Assembly (NCBI GenBank): GCA_035536935.1
Contig: DATLNC010000265.1
Coordinates: 3,073 to 67,072, forward strand
Direction of reading: 5' to 3'
DNA: 64,000 nt
From: DATMER01 sp035536935
GTDB lineage: Bacteria > Acidobacteriota > Thermoanaerobaculia > Multivoradales > UBA5704
The notes under the pieces were generated by a model. The model was not told the DNA's origin. It ran no database searches and saw only the letters and a list, made by a program, of their open reading frames with translations. The position numbers and the translations under genes are program-made. Shown piece by piece: positions 17,685-26,078 of this stretch; the stretch's first letter is position 1; each line of letters starts with the position of its first letter.

Positions 17685-18548
17685 ATGGAGGAGATCCGTC
17701 CGGATACCACGCCAAAGCAAGCTCCGGACGTCGAGAAGGAAGCTGCGGCACGCAGCGGCGAGCCTCCGCGCTGGGGCAAGGGGACCGAGAATCCGGAGGA
17801 CGGCCGGTTCCTCGAAGGTCCGCACACCCGCACCTCCGAGCTCAAACGGCTGTTCCGGATCGCCGCCGACTTCATCCGCGGCTTTCGGGCGCTCCATTTC
17901 GTGGGTCCCTGCGTGACCGTGTTCGGCTCGGCGCGGTTCCCCGAAGACCATCGGTACTATGACCTGGCCCGCGAAGTGGGCCGGCGTCTGGGCCGGGCGG
18001 GCTTCACGGTGCTCACCGGCGGCGGCCCCGGCATCATGGAGGCCGCCAACCGCGGCGCGCGCGACGTGGGCGCTCCATCCATCGGCCTCAACATCATCCT
18101 GCCGCAGGAGCAGAGCCCCAATCCCTACCTGGATCGCTGGGTGGAATTCCGCTACTTCTTCGTGCGCAAGGTGATGCTGGTCAAGTATTCCTACGCCTTC
18201 GTGGTCCTGCCGGGCGGCTTCGGCACCATGGATGAGATCTTCGAGTGTGCCACCCTGATCCAGACCGGCAAGATCCGGAGCTTCCCCCTCGTGGTGATGG
18301 GGAAGGACTACTGGAAACCCCTGTCGGATTTCATCTGCCATGGCATGGTCCAGGAAAAGACGATCCTTCCCGCGGACTGCGAGCGGATCCTGTTCACCGA
18401 TTCAGTCGACGAGGCGATGGATCGCATCATGAGCGCCGCGACCCAGTTCGGGCTGGTCTGGGAGGCGGCCCCTCGTTGGTACTTCGGTGAAAGCCGTTTG
18501 CAAAAGCCGCGCCTCGATGTCTCCTCTGAGCCTCCCGGGAAAGCATAA
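17685..18548 (+). CDS. LOG-family protein (nucleotide 5'-monophosphate phosphoribohydrolase-like)
   Basis: 287 residues from ATG 17685. A ~75-residue variable N-terminus is followed by the Rossmann-like LOG core: TVFGSARFPEDHRYYD, VLTGGGPGIMEAANRGA, RKVMLVKYSYAFVVLPGGFG and the signature PGGFGTMDEIFE with catalytic Arg/Glu positions. Family members release the base from cytokinin or other nucleoside monophosphates; many bacterial ones are nucleotide N-glycosidases such as PpnN. The promoter must lie inside or across the divergent hydrolase gene because only 18 bp separates the start codons. Confidence 0.85.
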   Translation: MEEIRPDTTPKQAPDVEKEAAARSGEPPRWGKGTENPEDGRFLEGPHTRTSELKRLFRIAADFIRGFRALHFVGPCVTVFGSARFPEDHRYYDLAREVGRRLGRAGFTVLTGGGPGIMEAANRGARDVGAPSIGLNIILPQEQSPNPYLDRWVEFRYFFVRKVMLVKYSYAFVVLPGGFGTMDEIFECATLIQTGKIRSFPLVVMGKDYWKPLSDFICHGMVQEKTILPADCERILFTDSVDEAMDRIMSAATQFGLVWEAAPRWYFGESRLQKPRLDVSSEPPGKA

Positions 18549-18616
18549 CTTGCTCTGCGGCCGGTCCTGAGCTAGCCTTCGAGTCCAGATTCTTCCAGGA
18601 GCGAGCCGCACCCCTC

Positions 18617-19951
18617 ATGCCCCGTACTCAACGCAAGATCTTTGTCCTCGACACCTCGGTCATCCTGTACGACTTCAACGCGATCCACAACTTCCAGGAG
18701 CACGACGTGGCGATTCCGATCACCGTGCTCGAGGAGCTGGACACGTTCAAGAAAGGCAACTCGGTCCTGAACCTCCAGGCCCGGGAGTTCATCCGACAGC
18801 TCGACAAGCTGGCCGGGCACGGCATGCTCGCCGACTGGATCCCGCTCGATGGAGCGGCCCGCGGCAAGTTCCGCGTCCTCACGGACGAGAACGCGCCGGT
18901 CGACGCCGCCGAGGTCTTCGGCACCAAGAAGGCGGACCACCGCATCCTGAACGCCGCTTTGAGCCTCGCCCGCGCCGAGCCCGACCGCAAGGTCGTTCTG
19001 GTGAGCAAGGACATCAACCTGCGGCTCAAGGCCCGCGCCCTCAAGCTGCCGGCCGAGGACTACGAGACCGTCAAGATCAAGGATCTCGACCACCTCTACA
19101 AGGGAAAGAGCGAGATCGAGCTGCCCGACCCGGAGATCATCGACCGCCTCTACCGCGAGGAGTCGGTGCCTGTGGAAGAGATGTTCCCGACCTCGGACCG
19201 CCCGACGTCGAACCATTACTTCATCCTGCGCAGCCAGGGACGGTCGGGCCTGGGCTACTACAACCCGCGCACCGAGCGGGTGGAGCGGATCATCAAGCCG
19301 CTGGCGTATGGAGTCTCGCCGCGCAACGCCGAGCAGACCTTCGCCCTCCACGCCGTGCTCAACCCGCAGATTCCACTGGTGACGCTCTCGGGAGCGGCGG
19401 GCACGGGCAAGACCCTGCTGGCGCTCGCCGGCGCCCTGGAGCAGCGGCGCGATTTCCGCCAGATCTACCTGGCGCGGCCGATCGTGCCGCTATCGAACCG
19501 CGACATCGGCTTCCTGCCCGGCGACATCCTGTCGAAGATCAACCCGTTCATGCAGCCGCTCTGGGACAACCTCGGCATCATCAAGAACCAGTTCGGCGAG
19601 CGTGAGCGGGAGTACAAGAAGGTCGACGAGCTGGTCGAGACCGAGAAGCTCCACATCGTGCCGCTCGCCTACATCCGCGGGCGCAGCCTGTCGAACGTCA
19701 TTTTCATTGTTGACGAGGCGCAGAACCTGACGCCGCACGAGGTGAAGACGATCATCACCCGTGCCGGGGAGAAGACCAAGGTCATCCTGACCGGGGATAT
19801 CTTCCAGATCGACACGCCCTACCTGGATGCCCACAGCAACGGCCTTTCCTACCTGATCGACCGCCTGCGGGGCAATGCCCTGTACTCGCACGTGAATCTC
19901 GAGAAGGGGGAGAGGTCGGAGCTGGCGAACCTGGCGAGTAGTCTGCTGTAG
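18617..19951 (+). CDS. PIN-PhoH fusion ATPase/ribonuclease
   Basis: 444 residues. The N-terminal PIN RNase domain (KIFVLDTSVILYDFNAI, LEELDTFKKGNSV, DHRILNAAL, KVVLVSKDINLRLKA) carries the conserved acidic residues. It is joined to a PhoH ATPase domain with Walker A LSGAAGTGKTLLALAGAL, a conserved PIVPLSNRDIGFLPGD segment and Walker B FIVDEAQNLTPHEVKTII. PhoH2-type proteins are ATP-dependent RNA helicases/RNases. No small antitoxin gene of the PhoAT kind is visible upstream; the 68-bp gap to the LOG gene is too short for one. The stop TAG is formed by the edge of a palindromic repeat. Confidence 0.9.
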   Translation: MPRTQRKIFVLDTSVILYDFNAIHNFQEHDVAIPITVLEELDTFKKGNSVLNLQAREFIRQLDKLAGHGMLADWIPLDGAARGKFRVLTDENAPVDAAEVFGTKKADHRILNAALSLARAEPDRKVVLVSKDINLRLKARALKLPAEDYETVKIKDLDHLYKGKSEIELPDPEIIDRLYREESVPVEEMFPTSDRPTSNHYFILRSQGRSGLGYYNPRTERVERIIKPLAYGVSPRNAEQTFALHAVLNPQIPLVTLSGAAGTGKTLLALAGALEQRRDFRQIYLARPIVPLSNRDIGFLPGDILSKINPFMQPLWDNLGIIKNQFGEREREYKKVDELVETEKLHIVPLAYIRGRSLSNVIFIVDEAQNLTPHEVKTIITRAGEKTKVILTGDIFQIDTPYLDAHSNGLSYLIDRLRGNALYSHVNLEKGERSELANLASSLL

Positions 19952-20002
19952 GGGCGCTCTTGTGGCCGCCCTCCGGAGGGCACCCACAAGGGGCGCCCCT
20001 AC
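19948..20002. repeat. Palindromic repeat family 1, copy 1, bidirectional terminator
   Basis: 55-bp imperfect palindrome that begins gtaggggcgctcttgtggcc and ends cccacaaggggcgcccctac. The left edge GTAG supplies the TAG stop of phoH and the right edge CTAC the TAG stop of the convergent minus-strand gene. It probably terminates both transcripts. Related copies lie at 25759-25819 and 31426-31484. Confidence 0.85.
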
Positions 20003-20895
20003 ACCCGCCGCAATACCATCAAAGCTGCGGTCGCCAGCCCCGCGGCCAGCAGCCCCAGGCCCAGGGCGTCGAGCGCCGGAGCCTCGATGGCCGCGGCCTG
20101 TCCGAAGCCTTTGGCGGCGCAGATGCCGCCGTCGATCGCCAGACCTTCGAAGCCGTTGATCGGCTTGCCCGAGGGATCCTTGAGCGTGACCACCACCGTG
20201 GCCTTGCCGGTCTCCGTGTCGATCTTGAAGAGCTGGCTCGGCTTGCCGCTGGCGATGGTGCCGGGACCGAGGTCGTTCAGGCCATAGAGAGTGCCGTCGC
20301 GATCGAAGTCGAGGCCGCCGTCCTGGAGCGTGACCGCGCCGAGGGGACCGACAGGGGTAGCCTTGCCGGTCGCGGGATCGACGATCACCAGGTTGTCCTT
20401 GCCGTCCCCGCCGAGCCCGTAGAGCGCGAAGAGGTTCCCGGCGAGTCCGGTGACCTCCGTCCCCTGATTCCCGATCCAGGTCGCGCCCCCGGTCTTCAGG
20501 TCCAGCCCGAAAAAGCGCAGCGGGTTCTTCGGGGCGTCCGTGGACATGAAGAGGCGGCCGTCGTTGGCGAAGGCTAATCCGGTATCGGTCACGTCCAGGC
20601 CGAGGCTGCCCACGGTCGTGCAGCCGCCGGTCTTGAGGTCGCAGGTGACGAGCCGGTCCTTGACGTCGTCCACGCCGTAGAGCTTCTTGCAGCCGGGATC
20701 GAAGGCGAGCCCCTCGATGCCGTCGAACCCGGTCACGCCCAGCGGTGTGGCCACGCCCGTGGCGAGATCGATCCTGTACAGCTTCTGATTGCCGTCGGAC
20801 TGCACGGAATAGCCGGTCCCCACCGCGGCGAAGGACGGGATGGCGGCGGCCAGGGCCAGGAAGACGAGCAGGATGACTGCGAAATTCCGCTTCAT
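19999..20895 (-). CDS. Secreted propeller-like protein with C-terminal membrane sorting tail
   Basis: 298 residues starting MKRNFAVILLVFLALAAAIP with a clear signal peptide. The body is made of repeating strands of the type YRIDLATGVATPLG, LVTCDLKTGGCTTVG, FGLDLKTGGATWIG, LVIVDPATGKATPVG, a beta-propeller resembling DUF4394-type proteins. The C-terminus has EAPALDALGLGLLAAGLATAALM followed by LRRV, a hydrophobic helix plus basic cap like IPTL-CTERM/PEP-CTERM surface-sorting tails, though the canonical IPTLSEWG is not exact. Its role is probably at the cell surface. The stop lies inside the palindrome shared with phoH. Confidence 0.75.
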   Translation of the reverse strand: MKRNFAVILLVFLALAAAIPSFAAVGTGYSVQSDGNQKLYRIDLATGVATPLGVTGFDGIEGLAFDPGCKKLYGVDDVKDRLVTCDLKTGGCTTVGSLGLDVTDTGLAFANDGRLFMSTDAPKNPLRFFGLDLKTGGATWIGNQGTEVTGLAGNLFALYGLGGDGKDNLVIVDPATGKATPVGPLGAVTLQDGGLDFDRDGTLYGLNDLGPGTIASGKPSQLFKIDTETGKATVVVTLKDPSGKPINGFEGLAIDGGICAAKGFGQAAAIEAPALDALGLGLLAAGLATAALMVLRRV

Positions 20896-20961
20896 AGGGG
20901 CGGAAATCGTACTACAGAACCCGGCTCAGGCGCTTTCCAGGTAAGATGCGATCCCCTGTCT

Positions 20962-21837
20962 ATGGCTGCTGAGACCTCCGCCTTCAGCTCCCGTTTGCGC
21001 GTCCTCGCCGCCGCCGCTCTCTTCTCCTCTGGCGGGGCGGCGATCAAGGCCGCGTCCCTGAACGCCTGGCAGGTGGCAGGCTTCCGCTCGGCCGTGGCGG
21101 CAGTGGCGCTCCTCCTGATGATGCCGGAAGCCATCCGCCGGCCCTCCCTTCGGGTGCTGCTGACCGGTTTGTCCTATGCAGCGACAATGGTGCTGTTCGT
21201 TCTGTCGAACAAGCTGACCACCTCGGCGAGCGCGATCTTCCTGCAATCGACCGCGCCGCTCCACGTGCTGCTGCTGAGCCCCTGGCTCCTGGGGGAGCGG
21301 GTACGGCGTGCGGACCTGGTCTACATGGGGGTGCTGGCGCTGGGGCTGGCCTCGTTCTTCGTTGGGCTCGACCCGGTCTCGGCCACGGCGCCGAACCCGT
21401 GGCTGGGGAACGTGCTCGCCACGCTCTCGGGCGTCACCTGGGCGTTGACCGTGATGGGCCTGAGAGCGCTGGGGCGGGGCGGCTCCGATTGGGGGCCGGC
21501 CTCGGCCCTCTGGGGCAACATCATCGCCTGCCTGGTCTGTCTGCCGCTGGCGCTGCCGGTCGAGTCGAGCCGGCCGATGGACTGGCTGGTGATCGCCTAC
21601 CTGGGAGTGTTCCAGATTGCCCTGGCCTACGTGTTCCTGATCCGCGGCCTGCGCCAGGTGCCGGCCCTGGAAGCCTCGCTTCTGCTCCTCCTCGAGCCGG
21701 TGCTCAACCCCATCTGGGCCTGGATGGCGCACGGCGAGCGCCCCGGCGCCTGGTCGATCGCCGGCGGACTGCTCATCCTGTTCGCGACGCTCGCAAAGAG
21801 CGCGTGGGATGCGCGGCGCGATCAGCCTGCCGGCTAG
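20962..21837 (+). CDS. EamA/DMT-family transporter
   Basis: 291 residues with about ten hydrophobic segments in two repeats, as in 10-TM drug/metabolite transporters. EamA landmarks include the N-terminal ALFSSGGAAIKAASL, then FRSAVAAVALLLMMPEA, SAIFLQSTAPLHVLLLSPWL and the second repeat YVFLIRGLRQVPALEASLLL with LEPVLNPIWAWMAHGE. The substrate is not predictable; metabolite or amino-acid export is usual. It starts 66 bp from the divergent surface-protein gene. Confidence 0.9.
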   Translation: MAAETSAFSSRLRVLAAAALFSSGGAAIKAASLNAWQVAGFRSAVAAVALLLMMPEAIRRPSLRVLLTGLSYAATMVLFVLSNKLTTSASAIFLQSTAPLHVLLLSPWLLGERVRRADLVYMGVLALGLASFFVGLDPVSATAPNPWLGNVLATLSGVTWALTVMGLRALGRGGSDWGPASALWGNIIACLVCLPLALPVESSRPMDWLVIAYLGVFQIALAYVFLIRGLRQVPALEASLLLLLEPVLNPIWAWMAHGERPGAWSIAGGLLILFATLAKSAWDARRDQPAG

Positions 21838-21941
21838 CGGCTCGCTTCGAGCCGTGCCCTGCACCCTATCTTATTGAAGTATTGCTCTTAGAGATTCTCT
21901 TCCGCTCGCTTTTCGAGCGGAATGAAGCGATGGAGGTTCTC

Positions 21942-23480
21942 ATGAAGCGTTCATTCAGTTTCGGTCTGGTTGCAATGTGTCTGGCAGCGATCCCGGGCTT
22001 CGCCGCGGCTCCCGACTTCCTCTTCGGACCGCAGGCCAGTGTGGAAGTGGTCGGCACCCAGCGGGATGCGAGCGCCCGCGCCGAGGAGATGCAGAGGCTG
22101 CAGGAGCGGCTTGCCGCTGGGCAGGTCAAGGAGGCGCTGAAGCAGCCGGTCGTGATCCGGCTCAGCACCGCCGAGCGCCAGCAGATCGACAACCCCGGCC
22201 GGGGTATGGAGCAGAAGTACCTGGTCGGCGTGGCCAAGCCGGTAGGCAAGGGCATCAACTCCCTGGGCGCTGCTCGCGGCACCCGCGACGAGGGCTTCGT
22301 CTGGACCGCCGAGGTACGGGTACCCGGTGCCAATGCCCTCCGTCTCCATCTCACGGGTGTCGACCTGCCGCGTGGAGCCGAGCTCTACGTCTACAACCTC
22401 GCGGGTCAGGCTTTCGGCCCTTACACGGGCCGCGGCCCGTTGGGCGACGGCGTCCTGCACACGAATACGGTCTTCGGCGAGCAGCTTCTGCTCCAGCTCC
22501 ACTCGCCGGCGGACTCCGAGCGCGCTCCGCGGTTGACCCTGGCCCAGGTCGGCGTCATGGGAGCCCGCTTCGCCGCTCCGCGCTACGGCCCGAAGGGCAC
22601 GTTCGACCTCAGCGACATGAAGGCCTTCACCGCCCAGGCGAGCAACCTGTGCTCGAACAACGCCGACTGCGTAGTGAACGCGGCCTGCCAGTCGAGCGCC
22701 CCGGTGAACACCGCCAAGGATGCGGTAGCCACCATGCTGTTCCTGTCCGGAGGCTCCTACTACATCTGCACCGGCGGCCTGATCGCGGACACCGTCACCA
22801 CCTCGGTGATCCCTTTCTTCCTCACCGCCCACCACTGCATCAGCCGCAGCAGCGAGGCTTCCAGCCTCGAGACCTACTTCGATTACGCCACCACCTGCAG
22901 CAGCCCGAACTGCACGCAGCCTTACAACAACACCGGCGAGACCGTCGGTGCCACCATCATGGCAACCAACTCGAGCAGTGATTTCTCGCTGCTGCGGCTG
23001 TCGGCGGCGCCCACGACGCCGGACGGGGTTGCCGCCTATCTGGGCTGGCTGAGCACGCCGGTCGCCAACACCAACAACCTGGCGCTCTATCGCATCAGCC
23101 ATCCCTCGGGTTCGCCCCAGGCCTATACGGAAGGGGTGGTCGACACCGCCAAGGGGACCTGCCGCACCCTGCCGCGCGGCAGCTTCATCTATAGCCGTGA
23201 CACCGTGGGCGGCACCGAGGGTGGCAGCAGCGGCTCGCCGGTCGTCAACGGCTCCGGCCAGATCGTCGGCCAGCTTTACGGCGCCTGCGGCACCAATCTC
23301 AACGATGTCTGCGATTCCGCGAACAATGCCACGGTCGACGGCGCCTTCGCGGCCTCCTATCCCAGCCTCGCGCCGTTCCTGAACCCGGGCAGCGGCGGCT
23401 CGTGCAGCGCGGCCGGTGCGGCCTGCTCCAGCAACAGTCAGTGCTGCTCGAACAGCTGCAAGGGCCGGGTCTGCAGGTAG
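21942..23480 (+). CDS. Secreted trypsin-fold serine protease with C-terminal 6-Cys domain
   Basis: 512 residues from ATG 21942 (GGAGG five bases upstream) with signal peptide MKRSFSFGLVAMCLAAIPGFAAA. A ~230-residue N-terminal pro-region with a jelly-roll-like part (LRLHLTGVDLPRGAELYVYN) precedes the protease domain. Catalytic triad: His298 in FLTAHHC, Asp in SSDFSLLRL, Ser in GGTEGGSSGSPVV. The pattern resembles lysyl endopeptidase/Achromobacter protease I relatives. Five cysteine-containing segments suggest disulfides. After FLNPGSGG comes a compact domain with six cysteines in 26 residues (CSAAGAACSSNSQCCSNSC...), a knottin-like spacing. It probably binds or inhibits something extracellular; its role is unknown. 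Confidence 0.85.
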   Translation: MKRSFSFGLVAMCLAAIPGFAAAPDFLFGPQASVEVVGTQRDASARAEEMQRLQERLAAGQVKEALKQPVVIRLSTAERQQIDNPGRGMEQKYLVGVAKPVGKGINSLGAARGTRDEGFVWTAEVRVPGANALRLHLTGVDLPRGAELYVYNLAGQAFGPYTGRGPLGDGVLHTNTVFGEQLLLQLHSPADSERAPRLTLAQVGVMGARFAAPRYGPKGTFDLSDMKAFTAQASNLCSNNADCVVNAACQSSAPVNTAKDAVATMLFLSGGSYYICTGGLIADTVTTSVIPFFLTAHHCISRSSEASSLETYFDYATTCSSPNCTQPYNNTGETVGATIMATNSSSDFSLLRLSAAPTTPDGVAAYLGWLSTPVANTNNLALYRISHPSGSPQAYTEGVVDTAKGTCRTLPRGSFIYSRDTVGGTEGGSSGSPVVNGSGQIVGQLYGACGTNLNDVCDSANNATVDGAFAASYPSLAPFLNPGSGGSCSAAGAACSSNSQCCSNSCKGRVCR

Positions 23481-23490
23481 ATGGATCGAC

Positions 23491-23514
23491 GGGGACCCTC
23501 GCCCGAGGGTCCCC
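23491..23514 (+). terminator. Hairpin terminator after the serine protease
   Basis: An 11-bp perfect stem (ggggaccctcg / cgagggtcccc) with a 2-nt apical loop begins ten bases past the protease stop. There is no clear T-tract. Confidence 0.6.
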
Positions 23515-23546
23515 CCTCCATCTTCGAGCCTCTCCCCCGCATTTAC

Positions 23547-23798
23547 GAGTGTCTTCCCCATCTGGGGGAGTGACCGGTACGCGTGTACGAGTGTCTCCCC
23601 CGTCTGGGGGAGTGACCGGTACGCATGTACGAGTCACTCCCCTGTCTGGGGGAGTCGCCCGTACGCGTGTACCAGTCGCCCGTCCTTCCGGGGGAGTTGT
23701 CGGTACGCGTGTACCAGTCGCTCTCCCGCCTGGGGGAGTCGCCCGTACGTGTGTACGAGTCGCTCCCCCGTCTGGGAGAATCGTCGCTACGCGTGTAC
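23547..23798. repeat. 42-bp minisatellite, six units (array A)
   Basis: Six contiguous 42-bp units (6 x 42 = 252 bp), the second beginning gagtgtctcccccgtctggg. Each unit has two internal palindromic parts, of the forms ctcccccgtctgggggag and gtacgcgtgtac. Units differ at several positions but keep length exactly. The array fills the gap between the convergent protease (+) and the gene at 23821 (-). Because 42 is divisible by three, several frames stay open through it. No spacers are present, so it is not CRISPR. Confidence 0.9.
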
Positions 23799-23820
23799 GA
23801 CTAGAACAACGCCAGCCGCG

Positions 23821-25122
23821 TTACTTCTTCTTCTTGAGTCTCACCACGTCCTCGCCTTCGATGGCCTGGCCGCTGAACAGCTTGCCTGTGAGCTTCAGGG
23901 ACCGGCACTCGCCGTCGGTCACGAATCCGAGCGCCGCGGCGATCTGCTGGGCGTCGAACTTCAGGGTCAGGTCCTGGAGCCCGTCGGCTCCCGCGGTGGA
24001 GCAGTCAGCGGTGCAGCTCGACTTGTTCCGGAACGGGCTGAAGGGAGTCGCGACGTCCTCCAGCGACCAGCGCAGGGGAGCCACGCCCTGGAGCCGGATC
24101 GAGGCCGGATCGATGTCTTCCACGTCATAGCCCTCGGCGCCGAGAACGGCGGCGGGGAGCACCCCCTGCTGCTGCAGATTGAATGGGTTGGGGCAGGAGC
24201 CGGGCTTGATGTCCACGGCCACGTCCAGCACGCATTTCGCTTCCTCGCTGAGGGCATAGGCGAGCAGGCTCCTCAGGAAGTAGGACGGCCCGGTTCCCGA
24301 GGGCTGCTGCGCGACGAACTCCTTGGTCATCGTGTCCAGGATCACGCGCCCCGACCCGAAGCAGTACTCGGCCAGGATGGGTTGCTGCGGCCCGCCGAAA
24401 CCCGCGGTCATGAGGACCGACGCGTCCGGAGGCAGGGTCAGGCCCTGCGCGAGGTTGCCATGGGCGACGTAGCAGCACATGTCGATCCGGTTGTTGTCGA
24501 GGTCGTCAGCCGTGCCGGCAAGACCGTCGGGCCCTTTGACGATCGGGTGGTCGTCGGCCGTCCCGAGCACGCCGTCGGGACCCCGGGCCGCGGAGGCCAG
24601 GGTCGCATCGTTAGCAGGATTCGCCAGGATCAAGGTGGGGGTGCCGGCGGAGCCCGGGGCCTTGTAACCGCCCGAGCCTTCGTTGTCTCCCATGTCCACG
24701 ATCAGCACCCCGCCGCTGTCGACGAACGCGATCAGGGCGGCCTGGGCCGCGGGAGCGTTCTGTTTTGTGGTGGCGCTGGGGTTCCCGAAACCGTTCGAGG
24801 TGATCAGCACGACTGCCGTACCCGCGGGGATGCCCGACGCGAGATCCGAGAGGGGGTGGATGAAGTAGTCCACGCCGAGCACCTTGCCAAGGGAAAGGAT
24901 GCTCGACTTGTCGCGGTTCTCGCCGAACCAGGGGATGGAGTCCTGGTAGACCCGGATCACCGGCACGGCGTTGATGAAGTCCGGCGCCGGGCCGTTCACG
25001 TATTCGGGGACCTGCGGCCGCAGGCCGGTTGGGGGCTTCGTGGTCTGTTGCCCCCGGGCTCCACTCGCGAGCAGCGTCAACATCAGGGCGGCGTAACCGA
25101 TGGTCCTTTTGTGACTTGTCAC
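23821..25122 (-). CDS. Secreted protein of unknown function with Ca-binding-like loops
   Basis: About 433 residues from GTG 25122, preceded by AAAGGAGTACCGCA. Signal peptide TIGYAALMLTLLASGARGQQ. The N-terminal half resembles a class I glutamine-amidotransferase-like or surface-binding fold (AVVLITSNGFGNPS, GGVLIVDMGDNEGSGG). Two Asp-rich loops of thrombospondin-3 type follow (GPDGVLGTADD, GPDGLAGTADDLDNNRID). The C-terminal part starts VDIKPGSCPNPFNLQQQGVL, a module common on secreted bacterial proteins (VDIKPGS...GVLPVAILG), and the protein ends in KKKK. It is probably extracellular; no catalytic residues are identified. Confidence 0.7.
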   Translation of the reverse strand: MTSHKRTIGYAALMLTLLASGARGQQTTKPPTGLRPQVPEYVNGPAPDFINAVPVIRVYQDSIPWFGENRDKSSILSLGKVLGVDYFIHPLSDLASGIPAGTAVVLITSNGFGNPSATTKQNAPAAQAALIAFVDSGGVLIVDMGDNEGSGGYKAPGSAGTPTLILANPANDATLASAARGPDGVLGTADDHPIVKGPDGLAGTADDLDNNRIDMCCYVAHGNLAQGLTLPPDASVLMTAGFGGPQQPILAEYCFGSGRVILDTMTKEFVAQQPSGTGPSYFLRSLLAYALSEEAKCVLDVAVDIKPGSCPNPFNLQQQGVLPAAVLGAEGYDVEDIDPASIRLQGVAPLRWSLEDVATPFSPFRNKSSCTADCSTAGADGLQDLTLKFDAQQIAAALGFVTDGECRSLKLTGKLFSGQAIEGEDVVRLKKKK

Positions 25123-25264
25123 TGCGGTACTCCTTTGTATTGGGGACGTGGATAAATACATCGTGCGCCCCTTAACTTCAGGAGTCAAACAAATACATAA
25201 ATATATGGCAGGAAGCGGGACCTGTGGGAGGGCGGAGAGTGCCCTCCCGATGCCTCAGGACGCC
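25123..25264. other. AT-rich upstream region
   Basis: A 142-bp gap holding the ribosome site of the gene ending at 23821. It includes an AT-rich tract (ataaatatatgg around 25198) that is unusual for this GC-rich window and is the likely promoter area. No exact hexamer pair was fixed. Confidence 0.35.
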
Positions 25265-25633
25265 TCAGGACTCAAGAAAGATTTGGATCGTGTTGAAGGT
25301 GGATTCGAAGCCGGCCCCGACGGGGGAGACGAGCCAGTAGCGGGGCACATCTCCGGCTGGGGCCGAGCACGTCGCCACCACCTCACCGTTGTTCAGGAAC
25401 TCGATATCGGCATAGCGGCCCTGCCTGCGAAAGGCGAAGCGGATGCCGCCTTCGATGCAAGGGAGCATATGGTCAGGCCGCAGGCCGATCTCGGCCAGTT
25501 GCCGCAGGGCGCAGTCCGCCAGGCGGCTCGTCCGGATGCCGGGAGCCTCGACGGACTCCTCGGACCAGTTCGGGGGAAGCCCCAGGTCGGCAAGGGCTCT
25601 GCGGGTTTCTATCAGCCAACCGGATCCATGCAT
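25265..25633 (-). CDS. Conserved-looking hypothetical protein
   Basis: 122 residues from ATG 25633 with GGAGG six bases upstream. A mixed alpha/beta protein (ALRQLAEIGLRPDHMLP, GGIRFAFRRQGRYADIEFLN, GEVVATCSAPAGD, RYWLVSP). The YADIEFLNNGEVVA block looks like a family I have seen only as hypothetical. No signal peptide and no catalytic motif. The function cannot be named. It stands alone between the AT-rich region and a repeat-containing gap. Confidence 0.65.
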   Translation of the reverse strand: MHGSGWLIETRRALADLGLPPNWSEESVEAPGIRTSRLADCALRQLAEIGLRPDHMLPCIEGGIRFAFRRQGRYADIEFLNNGEVVATCSAPAGDVPRYWLVSPVGAGFESTFNTIQIFLES

Positions 25634-25758
25634 GACGATCCTCCGGGAGCGGGCCGGAGGTCTACCCTGCCGGCCCGTGGATCCAGAGTAGGGCCGGCGG
25701 GTGACAAAGTCGGTAGAAAACGGGTTCCAGTCGCAGATGGCGTCCCGGCCCGAGTTTC

Positions 25759-25819
25759 ATGTAGGGGCGGCTCTTGTGGCCGCCCTCCGGAAGGGCACCC
25801 ACAAGAGGTGCCCCTACAT
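25759..25819. repeat. Palindromic repeat family 1, copy 2
   Basis: 61-bp near-palindrome starting atgtaggggcggctcttgtg and ending acaagaggtgcccctacat, with central gccctccggaagggc. It is the same element as at 19948-20002 and, in reverse orientation, at 31426-31484. Confidence 0.85.
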
Positions 25820-25980
25820 CGCGGGTCATGTTCGAGTCTTCCGGAAGGCGATGAGGATCGTCCCTGGGAGGCTGTGATCTTCCGTGGCGATCGCTCCCTC
25901 GTCATGAGCTGCCGGAGAGCGCGGGCCGCAAGGCCTGATACCACTGAAAGGGCGGGGATCCCGTCCCTCAGGTTCAGGTT

Positions 25981-26070
25981 GGAAAGGACTTCAAGGACCT
26001 CAAGGACACCAAGGACCCAAAGGACCAGGAACCGCGTCCCTGGAGTCCTTGAGGTCCCTGGTGTCCTTTC
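25981..26070 (-). terminator. Long hairpin downstream of the L,D-transpeptidase
   Basis: Two ~35-bp arms built of short aaggac/aaggacctcaaggac repeats face each other (ggaaaggac...acctcaaggac versus its complement) around a central ccaggaaccgcgtccctgg stem-loop. The element ends 8 bases before the transpeptidase stop codon and probably acts as terminator or 3' stabiliser. The arms also read as a short direct repeat of aaggac units. Confidence 0.65.
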
Positions 26071-26078
26071 CGGGTTTC

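Larger units (their letters stand above)
25634..26078. other. Gene-free region with two palindromic elements
   Basis: 445 bp without a convincing gene. It contains copy 2 of palindromic family 1 (25759-25819) and a long hairpin (25981-26070). The rest has no recognised signal. Confidence 0.5.

Noticed and set aside
18549..18616. A small antitoxin gene before phoH (PhoAT type)
   Set aside because: Only 68 bp are available and no reading frame with start and ribosome site fits.
23416..25155. A frame with repeated YACTS-type 14-residue peptides across array A
   Set aside because: The repeat peptide follows from a 42-bp period and the frame runs antisense through the gene at 23821; no start with a ribosome site.
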